64,000 nucleotides of DNA from Bifidobacterium sp. 7101. GTDB lineage: Bacteria; Actinomycetota; Actinomycetes; Actinomycetales; Bifidobacteriaceae. Under the pieces are notes generated by a model. It did not search any database and was not told the origin of the DNA. It worked only from the letters and a program-made list of their open reading frames with translations. The DNA lies in contig NZ_AWUN01000001.1 of NCBI RefSeq assembly GCF_000499285.1, positions 496,001 through 560,000 of the forward strand, in the 5' to 3' direction. Below, piece after piece: positions 8,895 to 17,414 of this stretch; position 1 is the first letter of the stretch, and each line of letters starts with the position of its first letter. The position numbers were made by a program, and so were the translations under genes.

Positions 8895-9842
8895 TCAGCC
8901 CTTGACCTTGTCGCTGACCTGATCCAGGGTCTGCATATCCTGGTCGCTCAGTTCCAGATGGGCAGCAGCAAGCAGGGCCGGCAGCTGCTCAGGGGTGCGT
9001 GCAGAGGCGATTGGGGCCGCAATCCCAGGCCTGTGGTTGAGCCAGGCCAGGGCGACGGTGGCCAGTTCGACCCCGTGGGCCTTGGCGATGCCGTCCATGG
9101 CGGCGACCACGTCCAGTCCCTCCTGGGTAAAGAAGTCCTTGACCATGCCCTCGCGCTTCTTCCCCTTGAGGTCGTCCATGGTCCGGTACTTGCCCGTCAG
9201 GAAGCCCGAAGCCAGCGAGAAGTAGGGGAAGACCGCCAGATCCTCGTCCTTGGCGACCTGCATGAGGCCACCCTCATAGTCCTTGCGGTAGACCAGGTTG
9301 TACTGGGGCTCCAGGGCCACCGGCAGGGTCAGACCCTCCTTGCGTGCAATGCTGAACCATTCACGGATCCGGTCCGGGGTGTAGTTGGACACTCCGATGG
9401 CCCGGACCTTGCCCTCCTTGACCAGCTTGTCGAAGGCTGCCGCAGTCTCCTCCAAGGGGGTGGAGCTGTCGTCGAAGTGGGCGTAGTAGAGGTCAATCAC
9501 GTCCAGGCCCAGCCTGAGCAGGGATGCGTCGGCGGCGGCCTCTATGTTCTTGGCCGAAAGACCGGAGTACTGGGGGTGCTGGCTGACCTTGGTGGCCACC
9601 AGAACCTTGTTGCGGTTGCCGTTCTTGGCCAGCCAGCGGCCCAGGACGATCTCAGACTCGCCGCCGGAGTGGCCGGGGGCCCATGCCGAGTAGACGTCAG
9701 CTGTATCGATCAGGTTGCCTCCGGCTTCCGTGTAGGCGTCCAGGACCCGGTCAGACTCGGATTCGTCGCTCGTCCATCCGAAGGTGTTGCCTCCCAGGAC
9801 CAGGGGGAAGATATCGGCGTCAATGTCGCGTAGCTTTGCCAT
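8895..9842 (-). CDS. aldo/keto reductase
   Basis: An NADPH-dependent oxidoreductase of 315 residues, with the AKR barrel signs LGGNTFGWTSDE, the catalytic tetrad Asp and Tyr in DTADVYSAW, Lys in ATKVSQ, His in YYAHFDD, and the cofactor-end motif GVSNYTPD. It is of the type that acts on small aldehydes or ketones with broad specificity. Two in-frame ATGs are present; the inner one at 9842 is chosen because AAAGGA lies five bases upstream of it and overlaps the outer ATG at 9848. It converges on ileS and is divergent from the SPFH gene. Physiological substrate unknown. Confidence 0.9.
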   Translation of the reverse strand: MAKLRDIDADIFPLVLGGNTFGWTSDESESDRVLDAYTEAGGNLIDTADVYSAWAPGHSGGESEIVLGRWLAKNGNRNKVLVATKVSQHPQYSGLSAKNIEAAADASLLRLGLDVIDLYYAHFDDSSTPLEETAAAFDKLVKEGKVRAIGVSNYTPDRIREWFSIARKEGLTLPVALEPQYNLVYRKDYEGGLMQVAKDEDLAVFPYFSLASGFLTGKYRTMDDLKGKKREGMVKDFFTQEGLDVVAAMDGIAKAHGVELATVALAWLNHRPGIAAPIASARTPEQLPALLAAAHLELSDQDMQTLDQVSDKVKG

Positions 9843-10008
9843 GTTCATCCTTTCAGTCTGAAGTCTTGTTACGCCGAGTCTATTACCGCTTTATCGTCAG
9901 AGGGGATTAATCCAGTCGGGTTCATCATGTATAAAGGATGGGAAAGGCTGGAATGGTGCGGTTTGTAGGTCCGGCATCCAAAGGTTTTAAGCTCGAAGGA
10001 GAACGCTT

Positions 10009-10974
10009 ATGAGTTTGGGCATTGTCATTCTGGTCGTTGTGCTGGTCATCTTCCTCCTGGGAATCTTCGTGGTGCCTCAGCAAAAGGCATATGTCATCGA
10101 GCGCTTCGGCAAGTACCAGCGGGTGGCCCTGGCGGGCATTCATGTCAAGATTCCCCTAGTGGACCGGGTGGCGACCAAAACCAACCTGCGGGTCAACCAG
10201 CTGAACGTCAAGCTGGAGACCAAGACCAAGGACAACGTCTTCGTCACGGTTGAGGTCTCTGCACAGTTCCGTGTGGAGGCAGCCAACGTGGCTACGGCCT
10301 ACTACGAGCTGGGCGATCCGGAGGGCCAGCTGCGCTCCTACATGGAGGACGCCCTCAGGTCGGCCATTCCGGCCCTGAGCCTGGATGATGCCTTCGCTCG
10401 CAAGGACGATATCGCCTCCGACGTGCAGCAGACTGTAGGCCAGGAGATGCAGCGTTTCGGTTTCTCGGTCATCAAGACCCTGGTCACTGCTATCGATCCC
10501 TCCAACGAGGTCAAGCAGGCAATGGACTCCATCAATGCGGCCCAGCGTGAGAAGGAGGCCACTAGGGAGCGTGCCGAGGCGCGTCGGATCGAGATCGAGA
10601 CCCAGGCCAGGGCTGATGCGGAGAAGACCAGGATGCAGGGCGAGGGCCAGGCCAACTACCGGCGGGAGATCGCCAACGGTATTGTGGACCAGATCAACAG
10701 TCTGCGGGCCGTGGGCATGGATATCGACGCTGTCAACAATGTGGTGCTTTTCAACCAGTATCTTGATGTGATGCGTTCGCTGGCCGAGTCCGGCAATGCC
10801 AAGACCCTGGTTCTGCCTGCGTCGACCCCCGGCGGGTACAACGACCTCTTCAACCAGATGACCGCTGCATTGATGACCGCCCAGAGCAGCCAGGAGAGTC
10901 AAGAGAGTGTGGATCCCCGAGACGGCCGTGGGGAGGTACGGACAGAGGGCGGGACCGAGGCACCGTCTCTCTAA
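10009..10974 (+). CDS. SPFH/band-7 (stomatin-like) membrane protein
   Basis: A 321-residue stomatin/prohibitin-type protein expected to oligomerise at the cytoplasmic membrane and organise microdomains or regulate proteases. Residues 3-25 form a single N-terminal hydrophobic helix, followed at once by VPQQKAYVIERFGKYQRV, the band-7 entry motif, then the SPFH fold and a charged coiled coil (AAQREKEATRERAEARRIE). The C-terminus is hydrophilic and acidic. The start follows GAAGGAG. The usual partner, an NfeD-like protein, is not adjacent; it stands alone between the AKR gene and the patatin gene. QmcA-like assignment is by architecture only. Confidence 0.9.
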   Translation: MSLGIVILVVVLVIFLLGIFVVPQQKAYVIERFGKYQRVALAGIHVKIPLVDRVATKTNLRVNQLNVKLETKTKDNVFVTVEVSAQFRVEAANVATAYYELGDPEGQLRSYMEDALRSAIPALSLDDAFARKDDIASDVQQTVGQEMQRFGFSVIKTLVTAIDPSNEVKQAMDSINAAQREKEATRERAEARRIEIETQARADAEKTRMQGEGQANYRREIANGIVDQINSLRAVGMDIDAVNNVVLFNQYLDVMRSLAESGNAKTLVLPASTPGGYNDLFNQMTAALMTAQSSQESQESVDPRDGRGEVRTEGGTEAPSL

Positions 10975-11036
10975 GGTCTCATGGAGGAGCCGAAGAAAAT
11001 CTGCCCTTTACGTGGCAGGCCCGGCGGAGGCGGATT

Positions 11037-11888
11037 TCAGCTCTTCAGGAAGTCGGCTATGGCCTCGGCAGCCCGATAGCCCTTGTCGTACATGGCGTTG
11101 AGTCCCTTGAGTGACTTGCTCAGCGTGGTCAGCCCGCATAGACTATCCGGGGCCAGGATGAGTACCTGGCCCTTCTTCTCGGCTTGTTTGGCTATGGCCA
11201 CCTCGTCGTTGTAGGTGCGATAGCGCTCCATCAGGCGCTCGGCGGCCGCCGGATAGGTCCTGGCCAGGATTCGGGCCGGCAGGACATCCTTCTTCTGCTC
11301 GCGCAGAATATCCCTCTGGCGTGTCAGGACCAGGACGATGCGTTCATAGCCCTCGTCCATGGCCTTGCGGACCGGGACTGGATCGGCGATGCCACCGTCC
11401 AGATAGGGCACGCCATCGATCATGTAGGGCTTATTGGCTACTGGCACAGTGGACGAGGCCTTGAGGACGTCATAGTTGTCCTGGGCCAGGTCCGACTTGT
11501 CGAAGTAAGCGGTCGATCCGTCACTAGCCTTGCAGGCCACAATGGTGAACAGGGCAGGATTGGCCTTTAAAGCAGGATAGTCCAGTGGGCATTCCCCATC
11601 ATGAGCCGACAGTTTGCCATAGACATAGTCCAGGTCGACGAAGGTGTGCTTGGTCAGGAAGTTGCTCACACTCGCGTACTCCTTGCGGGATGAGTAGACG
11701 GTGTAGAAGCGGTAGCAGCGTCTGAGCTGGCCCGACAGGAATGAGGCCAGATTGGCGCTTCCGGCTGAGACCCCGTAACAGTGATCGAAGGTGATGCCCT
11801 GCTCCATGCAGCGGTCGAAGACGCCGGCGCCGAAGATGGACCGGTAGCCGCCGCCTACGTCGATGACGGCTGTTCTTTTGCGTGCCAT
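11037..11888 (-). CDS. patatin-like phospholipase family protein
   Basis: A 283-residue predicted lipid acyl hydrolase with a Ser-Asp dyad. It has the glycine-rich oxyanion loop DVGGGYRSIFGAG (10-22), the nucleophile elbow GVSAG with Ser41, and the dyad Asp164 in YLDGGIADP. No signal peptide, so it acts in the cytoplasm or at the inner membrane face; it resembles the YjjU/RssA-like bacterial branch. The ATG at 11888 is preferred over an upstream in-frame TTG because GAGGTG lies just ahead of it. It faces the SPFH gene end to end with a 62-base gap. Substrate unknown. Confidence 0.88.
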   Translation of the reverse strand: MARKRTAVIDVGGGYRSIFGAGVFDRCMEQGITFDHCYGVSAGSANLASFLSGQLRRCYRFYTVYSSRKEYASVSNFLTKHTFVDLDYVYGKLSAHDGECPLDYPALKANPALFTIVACKASDGSTAYFDKSDLAQDNYDVLKASSTVPVANKPYMIDGVPYLDGGIADPVPVRKAMDEGYERIVLVLTRQRDILREQKKDVLPARILARTYPAAAERLMERYRTYNDEVAIAKQAEKKGQVLILAPDSLCGLTTLSKSLKGLNAMYDKGYRAAEAIADFLKS

Positions 11889-11955
11889 GGGCACCTCGAT
11901 TCCTGACAAATTTCGCGCTTGATGACAGCTTATGCGTGAACGTTGGACAAGCTGT

Positions 11956-12741
11956 TCAGGGGCGGCAAGAGGCTAGAAGCCGCTTGGACAGATCCAGCAT
12001 GGCTGGTGAGGAATCAGAGTTGGCGATCTCTACTCTGCCGGGGCCAGGGCCCGGGTTGAGGGCATCGGCTTGGGCCAGCAGATCCTTGAGGTGGCGGGCT
12101 GTTCCCGGGTTGCCGTCGATCAGCGCCAGGTTCGGCGGGCAGATGTGGGCGATGGACTGGCGGAAGAAGACGAAGTGGGTGCAGCCCAGAACCAAGGCAT
12201 CCAAACTCTGCAGATCATAGGGGTCCAAATAACGGTGCAGGGTGGCATCGACCAGGGTTTGATCCTTTAACTTGTCAGACTCCACAATGGTCACCAGGTC
12301 TGGGCAGGGCTGGGTCAGGATGGTGTGCTTGTCGGAGAATCGTGCCATCAGGCGCGAGAACTTGGCCTCCTTCAGGGTCAGCGGGGTGGCCGTGACCAGA
12401 ACTCGCTGAGGCCGGCCTCCGCCTCGTGTGCAGGCCAGTTTCAGCGCCGGCTCCATGCCGATGACAGGGACCGGGTAACGTCGGCGCATCTGATCCACGC
12501 AGACGCTGGTGGCGGTGTTGCAGGCGATGACCAAGGCCTTGACGCCCTGGTCCATGAACCGGTCGCCGATGACCTGGCAGCGCCGGGTGATCTGGGCCGG
12601 CTCCTTGGTGCCGTAAGGGGCGTAGGCAGAATCACCGAAGTAGAGCAGATTTTCTTGGGGCAGGAGGCTCTGGATGGCCGCGGTGACGCTCAGACCGCCC
12701 AGCCCGGAGTCAAAGATCCCGATCGGTGCATCTGATGCCAT
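11956..12741 (-). CDS. murI: glutamate racemase
   Basis: Interconverts L- and D-glutamate to supply D-Glu for peptidoglycan stem peptides. The 261-residue protein has the family N-terminus IGIFDSGLGGLSV, YFGDSAYAPYG, and the two catalytic cysteines Cys74 (VIACNTATS) and Cys187 (LGCTHF). The start at 12741 has a GAAGGAG site. It is transcribed away from dapF with only 67 bases between the start codons, pairing two amino-acid epimerising enzymes around one intergenic region. Confidence 0.97.
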   Translation of the reverse strand: MASDAPIGIFDSGLGGLSVTAAIQSLLPQENLLYFGDSAYAPYGTKEPAQITRRCQVIGDRFMDQGVKALVIACNTATSVCVDQMRRRYPVPVIGMEPALKLACTRGGGRPQRVLVTATPLTLKEAKFSRLMARFSDKHTILTQPCPDLVTIVESDKLKDQTLVDATLHRYLDPYDLQSLDALVLGCTHFVFFRQSIAHICPPNLALIDGNPGTARHLKDLLAQADALNPGPGPGRVEIANSDSSPAMLDLSKRLLASCRP

Positions 12742-12808
12742 GTGATCCGCTCCTTCCGCAGCCGAAAAACCAGCCTAGCCTGTCGCCGAAGGGCCGTACG
12801 CTACAAGC

Positions 12809-13774
12809 ATGAGTATTCCCCGGACTGTTTACAAAATGCAAGCCACCGGCAACGATTTCGTGGTCTACGCCGATCCACGGGGGGATCTGGAGCCCACGGC
12901 CGACCAGGTGAGATGGCTGTGTGACCGGCATTTCGGGGTCGGAGCCGACGGGGTCATCCGGCTGACCCACCCGGCTGATGTCAGCGATCTGAGCCAGGAG
13001 CAGGTGGATACCTGCGACCATTTCGGCTGCCAGTGGTTCATGGATTATCGCAATGCGGACGGTTCCTTGGCTCAGATGTGCGGCAACGGGACGCGGGCCG
13101 TCACCCTCTTTGCCCAGAAGCAGGGGCTGACGCCGACCATGGAGGGCTCATCCTTCCTGCTGGGGACCCGGGCCGGGGTCAAGCGGATCGTCTCGCGCAG
13201 TCCTATGCAATGCGAGGGCGAGCATGTGTTCAAGGTCAAGGTCGGATCCTGGCGGATGGGCCCAGTGGGGCAACAGCTGGTCGACGGCGGAGCCCTGTCA
13301 GGCTCGGCTCCCGGCACCTTGGTGGATATGGGAAATCCCCATGCAGTCGTTATGAACTCAGTCGCTGCCGAACCAGAGGCCGATGGGTTGCCCGAGACTA
13401 TGACTGACCTGCTGGCCAGGACTGATCTGCCTGGCCTGGGTGATCTGGACCTGTCGGTCCCGCCGCGGGTCAGGCCTGGGCTGGATGAAGGGCAGAATGT
13501 GGAATTCCTGCGTCTGGATGCCCTGGATGCTGAGAATGGCAGCGGTCGGGCCACCATGAGGGTATATGAGCGTGGCGTCGGCGAGACTCTGTCCTGCGGG
13601 ACCGGTCTGTGCGCCAGCGGTGTGCTGCTGCGGGCCCTGACTGGAATCGATCACTGGACCATTCAGGTGGGTGGAGGCCGTCTGCAGGTGGACGTGGACC
13701 CGCAGGATGTATGGCTGACAGGACCGGCCAGAATGGTGGCCCGTCTGACCCTGGAGAATGTTCCCGGCTGCTGA
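12809..13774 (+). CDS. dapF: diaminopimelate epimerase
   Basis: Converts LL- to meso-diaminopimelate in lysine biosynthesis. In 321 residues it shows KMQATGNDFVVY, the first catalytic Cys91 in MCGNGTRAV and the second, Cys263, in SCGTGLCASG, so the active site is intact. It is somewhat longer than the 275-residue E. coli enzyme because of loops around residues 50-75 and 185-225. The ATG has no Shine-Dalgarno; TACGCT ends six bases upstream, so it may be leaderless. Many bifidobacteria use Lys or Orn in peptidoglycan, so its main role is probably lysine supply. Confidence 0.96.
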   Translation: MSIPRTVYKMQATGNDFVVYADPRGDLEPTADQVRWLCDRHFGVGADGVIRLTHPADVSDLSQEQVDTCDHFGCQWFMDYRNADGSLAQMCGNGTRAVTLFAQKQGLTPTMEGSSFLLGTRAGVKRIVSRSPMQCEGEHVFKVKVGSWRMGPVGQQLVDGGALSGSAPGTLVDMGNPHAVVMNSVAAEPEADGLPETMTDLLARTDLPGLGDLDLSVPPRVRPGLDEGQNVEFLRLDALDAENGSGRATMRVYERGVGETLSCGTGLCASGVLLRALTGIDHWTIQVGGGRLQVDVDPQDVWLTGPARMVARLTLENVPGC

Positions 13775-14383
13775 TCAGCCGAAGAGGGCGGATCCTTCCA
13801 CAGCCAGAACGATGGTTGCCAGGGCGACCAGCCAGATCAGGTCGACCATCAGGTCGAAGTGCCGCTGGTAATAGGTCTGTAGCCATTCTGGCCGCTTGCG
13901 AGGCAGCCCCTGCTGGATGACCGTGGCATGGCTGAAGGCCATGAATTGCAGGCTGGTCGCGAAGGTCATGACCAGGCACCAGGGGCAGAGGGCGTGGATG
14001 ACGAAGAGCGACTGGGTGAACAGCCAGAGCGCATAGGCCAGGGCGGCAAGGGAGGCCAGCCAGGTCCCTGCCGCCAGCAGTGTGGGCATCTTGATACGGC
14101 ACAGGCCCACTACGGCCAGCGTCAGGAATACAGATTCTGCTATCAACCCCAGAAAGGCATTGGGGACCGGCAGGGTGCCCAGGCGAATCAGCTCGGCCTG
14201 GGGCGACTGGGCCACGGCTGAGCAGGAGACCACCGAGTTGATGTCACAGCTGAGCTGGCCCTGGGGATGACGTGCCAGCTGAAGTGTTTCCGCTGACAGG
14301 ACCAGGCTGGCATAGAGGGTTGCAAGTGAGGCCAGGGCGGCAATCAGATAGCTTGAAGTGGCTGAAGAGGTCGGTTCACTCAT
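13775..14383 (-). CDS. VKOR-family thiol-disulfide redox membrane protein
   Basis: Vitamin K epoxide reductase homologue that in bacteria reoxidises DsbA-like proteins through quinones, driving disulfide formation outside the membrane. The 202-residue form has the loop cysteines Cys46 and Cys54 (CDINSVVSC), the active-site pair CPWC (133-136) and four to five hydrophobic helices. No fused thioredoxin domain is present and no DsbA gene is adjacent. The start is uncertain: ATG at 14383 has GAGG eleven bases upstream, another ATG at 14392 lies in the same frame, and upstream GTG codons would overlap the divergent PHP gene leader. Confidence 0.9.
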   Translation of the reverse strand: MSEPTSSATSSYLIAALASLATLYASLVLSAETLQLARHPQGQLSCDINSVVSCSAVAQSPQAELIRLGTLPVPNAFLGLIAESVFLTLAVVGLCRIKMPTLLAAGTWLASLAALAYALWLFTQSLFVIHALCPWCLVMTFATSLQFMAFSHATVIQQGLPRKRPEWLQTYYQRHFDLMVDLIWLVALATIVLAVEGSALFG

Positions 14384-14454
14384 GGGGTCCATCACCTCGG
14401 TGGTCGGGAGGGTTCTCTGAGACGGGAACGCGTTCACGAGTTTAGGATGGAGGC

Positions 14455-15342
14455 ATGACGCATGAGGATACTGTCACGGCCTCCGGCTGGGATCTGCACT
14501 GCCACACCGTGTTCTCCGACGGCACCGTGACGCCGCGGGGGATGGTCGAGCAGGCGCAACAGCTGGGTCTGGAAGGTCTGGCCATCACCGACCATGACAC
14601 CAATGCGGGCTGGGATGAGGCCCGTCAGGCGGCCCAGGACCTGGGAATGCCTCTGCTGCCGGGTACTGAGATCACTGCGCAGGATGGCCGTGTCTCGGTT
14701 CACATGCTGGCCTATCTCTACGATCCCGAGGATTCGGTCATCACCGGACTCTTCGCCAAGACCAGGGAGGCCAGGCTGACCAGAACCAGGACCATGGTCG
14801 AGCGGATATCCCGGGATTATCCGATTACCTGGCAGGATGTGCTGGACCAGGTCAAGGAGGGGTCGAAGACCACGGTGGGTCGTCCGCATATCGCCGATGC
14901 CCTGGTCAAGGCCGGTGTCTATGCCGACCGGAGCCAGGCCTTTGCCGGGGTCTGTTCCTCCGGAAGCGCTTACTACCTGCCTACGCCATCGCCGACCACC
15001 CATCAGGTGCTGGCAGCGGTCAACCATGCGGGCGGAGTCCTGGTCATCGCCCACCCCGGTGCGGTCAACCGTAATCCCGTTCTACTCTCCGATCAGCAGA
15101 TCGCCGCGCTGGCCAGGGAGGGGCTGGGCGGTCTGGAGGTCTGGCACAGGGACAATCCGCCTGAGCAACGCCGACGGCTCCTGGCCCTTGCCCAACGCTG
15201 GGGGCTGCTGGTGACTGGAGGATCGGACTGGCACGGCCGAGGCAAGCCCAATCAGATGGGGGAGAACAGCACCACTGATGAGGTGGTAGCGCGAATAGTG
15301 GATAGGGCCCGGGGGAGCCGTCCGGTGGCCTGGAGGGGTTAG
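14455..15342 (+). CDS. PHP-domain metal-dependent phosphoesterase
   Basis: A 295-residue PHP protein of the TrpH/YciV (RNase AM) type, which releases nucleotides from 5' ends of short RNAs or dephosphorylates 3',5'-bisphosphates in characterised members. The trinuclear metal-site motifs are DLHCHTVFSDG (residues 10-20), AITDHDTN, PGTEIT, the His of VIAHPG and the late GGSDWHG. It lies back to back with the VKOR gene. The ATG is preceded by both GGAGG and, six bases away, TAGGAT. Precise substrate is inferred from family only. Confidence 0.88.
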   Translation: MTHEDTVTASGWDLHCHTVFSDGTVTPRGMVEQAQQLGLEGLAITDHDTNAGWDEARQAAQDLGMPLLPGTEITAQDGRVSVHMLAYLYDPEDSVITGLFAKTREARLTRTRTMVERISRDYPITWQDVLDQVKEGSKTTVGRPHIADALVKAGVYADRSQAFAGVCSSGSAYYLPTPSPTTHQVLAAVNHAGGVLVIAHPGAVNRNPVLLSDQQIAALAREGLGGLEVWHRDNPPEQRRRLLALAQRWGLLVTGGSDWHGRGKPNQMGENSTTDEVVARIVDRARGSRPVAWRG

Positions 15343-15354
15343 CGGATACGAATC

Positions 15355-15390
15355 GGGGGCGGTCGGACCACCAAGGACCCGGCCGCCCCC
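15355..15390. terminator. GC-rich hairpin between convergent genes
   Basis: GGGGGCGGTCGG pairs with CCGGCCGCCCCC just after the PHP gene stop and before the convergent DUF3107 stop. There is no U-tract, so it may only be a transcription barrier or RNA-stabilising hairpin. Confidence 0.5.
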
Positions 15391-15407
15391 ATCAGGCAAT
15401 CACAACC

Positions 15408-15647
15408 TCAGTCAGAGGAACCTCCCAGAACGCCGAAGCCCACAGGATGGGTGGTGTCGGAACCGACCACTGCGTAGCCCAAGGACTCCTTGGGAACGAT
15501 GATGTGCCGACCCTTGTCGTCCACCAAATCGATGGGTCCGCCCTCGTTCAGGGCCTGGGCGATGTGGGCAGCCACCTCGTCCGCCTTGGCATTGGTGCTG
15601 AAGTTGACCGTGCGGGCCACGTTCTTGATGCCGAATTCGATATCCAT
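15408..15647 (-). CDS. DUF3107 family protein
   Basis: A 79-residue small acidic protein of an actinobacteria-restricted family (M. tuberculosis TB9.4-like). Visible features: MDIEFGIKNVARTVNF at the start, an alternating beta-alpha pattern, and IIVPKESLGYAVVG near the end. The ATG at 15647 is chosen because TTGGAGGT lies just upstream; a longer frame exists but has no ribosome site. In other actinobacteria this gene lies near a UvrD-like helicase, as it does here. Biochemical function is not established. Confidence 0.85.
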   Translation of the reverse strand: MDIEFGIKNVARTVNFSTNAKADEVAAHIAQALNEGGPIDLVDDKGRHIIVPKESLGYAVVGSDTTHPVGFGVLGGSSD

Positions 15648-15736
15648 TGCTACCTCCAAGGTTGTTCTCCGTCGCCCAGACCTGCCGGTCCACGGATCTT
15701 CCGGTCTCATTATTCGCTGACCCGGATGATTACGCT

Positions 15737-17311
15737 CTAAGCGTCCCCGTGGGGCTCCTCCGGGGAAGAGCCGGTTTCCGGCGGCGATGCCGATGTCTGT
15801 CCGTCTGTGGTGAGTGTGGGGGTCTGCTCGGGCAGGGGTTTTCTGGGAAGGACGATGGTCTCTGCCTGATCGCTTGCAAGAGCCTGAGCTGGCGAGGCAT
15901 CGTGCGGCTGGGAAGCAGCCGAGGGCTGGCCGTCTCCGGATGGGTCTGCGGACGAGCGGCTTACTGCAGCCTTCGGGTCCGCTTCGCCATCCGCATCTTC
16001 GTCACCGGTGGTTGGGTTACCGATGCCGCGGAAGTGATCGCTCAGGCCTGATTCCTCCTCCTTGGGAATAGGAGCAACAGCTGGTGGCTTGGATTTATTC
16101 CTGGCATCGGAGTGGTCCATGGCGGTCTGGGCCAGAGCCAGGTCAGCTATTTCCGCCCTGTTGATGGCGATGGTGGCCGAACTTTCATCCGACGCTTCTG
16201 CTGAGTCGAGGTCCGGCTTTGGTGTTGGATTCTCCTGTATCTTGGCGGCAGAGGGGTCTTCAGCATTGTCGTCGCCCAACAGGGTGCCCACGGTGATGGT
16301 GGAGGGTGCGCCAGCGGGTGACGGACTTGGCATCTTCTGCTGCCGACGGGCGCGCTGGTCCTGCTCATGGTCGCCCAGCTGCTGGGCCAGGCGCTCAACC
16401 TGGGCCTTGAATTGGATGATCCGTTCATTGTCTGCATGATCCAAGGCGGTGATGAAGTCTCCCACCTGCTCCATCTGCAGCCAGAGATTGGCCCGGAGCA
16501 TGATCAGGTCGTCCAGTCGGGCCCCCATCATCCTGCCGTAGGCTGCAATGACTGCGTTGCGGCGTGATCCGTCAAGCTTGGCGAAGATCCAGGCCAGGTC
16601 ACGGGCAGGATCGTTAATCTGCATGTCCTGCCAACCGTAGACCCCGCTCAGTCCTGAACCTGCATAGAGCAGATCACCGTCTGAGAAGCCCCCATGCACA
16701 GTGCAGGTGTCGAAGGACCAGAGTCCGTCGGTTGCCACGATGGAGGCCCAGGAATCGGTGATTTCCTTGGGCACATGGCCGTCCATGCGCAGCCGCTTGA
16801 TCCATCCGCGCAGTTGTGCCGCGATTTGGGCGGTGGAGAAGGCCGGATATCCGTGGGTTTTCAGAAAATCAGGGCGCACCCTGTGGATGGCGCCGATGGC
16901 TGTGCCTGCAGCCGTGCATTCGTTCAGGGTCAGCAGATGAAGGGGACGGATTCGGCCTGGGCAGTGGGTCATGACGGCAACAGCTGTGGTGCCGGTCGGG
17001 CTGTCGGCCTTCTCGCCTGGCTGGTAGGCCAGGATGCGCTCGACCTGGAAGCCCATGGCCGCCATCTCCTTGGCATCGGCCAGGGCGTGGGCCGCCTTGA
17101 CTCGAGCGGCCAACCGACGTTTGCCGGCCTCCGAGCTGGTGGCCCAGACGTCGTAGACGTTGCCGGTCGCGTCCTGGACCACCGCACAGTCCACGCCCTG
17201 TGCACGGTCCAGGCTGCTGAGCTGGTCGCAATCCCGCGCGCCGGTCACGGGCACCTCGGGCATGGCGGCCGACGCCAGGGCGGCCAGGGTCAGCTTCGTT
17301 CGTTCAGTCAC
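15737..17311 (-). CDS. aminoglycoside-phosphotransferase-fold protein with degenerate catalytic motif
   Basis: A 524-residue protein whose first 330 residues have the APH/choline-kinase fold: a beta-rich N-lobe (AVVQDATGNVYDVWATS), a helical C-lobe (TAAGTAIGAIHRVRP), and the metal-binding stretch NDPARDLAWIF with Asp234. The catalytic loop that normally reads HGDxxxxN is HGGFSDGD (206-213), so the base Asp is Gly208 and the Asn is Asp213. It may be a pseudokinase. Residues after about 345 are low-complexity, rich in Pro, Ser, Asp, Glu and Ala, and probably disordered. The GTG at 17311 is inferred from homology start and TATTAT ten bases upstream; longer frames run into the divergent helicase gene. 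Confidence 0.75.
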   Translation of the reverse strand: MTERTKLTLAALASAAMPEVPVTGARDCDQLSSLDRAQGVDCAVVQDATGNVYDVWATSSEAGKRRLAARVKAAHALADAKEMAAMGFQVERILAYQPGEKADSPTGTTAVAVMTHCPGRIRPLHLLTLNECTAAGTAIGAIHRVRPDFLKTHGYPAFSTAQIAAQLRGWIKRLRMDGHVPKEITDSWASIVATDGLWSFDTCTVHGGFSDGDLLYAGSGLSGVYGWQDMQINDPARDLAWIFAKLDGSRRNAVIAAYGRMMGARLDDLIMLRANLWLQMEQVGDFITALDHADNERIIQFKAQVERLAQQLGDHEQDQRARRQQKMPSPSPAGAPSTITVGTLLGDDNAEDPSAAKIQENPTPKPDLDSAEASDESSATIAINRAEIADLALAQTAMDHSDARNKSKPPAVAPIPKEEESGLSDHFRGIGNPTTGDEDADGEADPKAAVSRSSADPSGDGQPSAASQPHDASPAQALASDQAETIVLPRKPLPEQTPTLTTDGQTSASPPETGSSPEEPHGDA

Positions 17312-17402
17312 ATTCTCAAGGATAATACAAGGACTGTTGTGGATACGGTTGTCCACTTGACCACATGGGCACGCCGCCGCCGGTTCCGGTACCGGCCTTT
17401 GA

Positions 17403-17408
17403 CACAAT
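17403..17408 (+). promoter_or_regulatory. candidate -10 element, leaderless promoter of the UvrD-like helicase
   Basis: CACAAT ends six bases before the GTG at 17415, and no Shine-Dalgarno is present. Imperfect match, so modest confidence. Confidence 0.35.
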
Positions 17409-17414
17409 GGGGGT

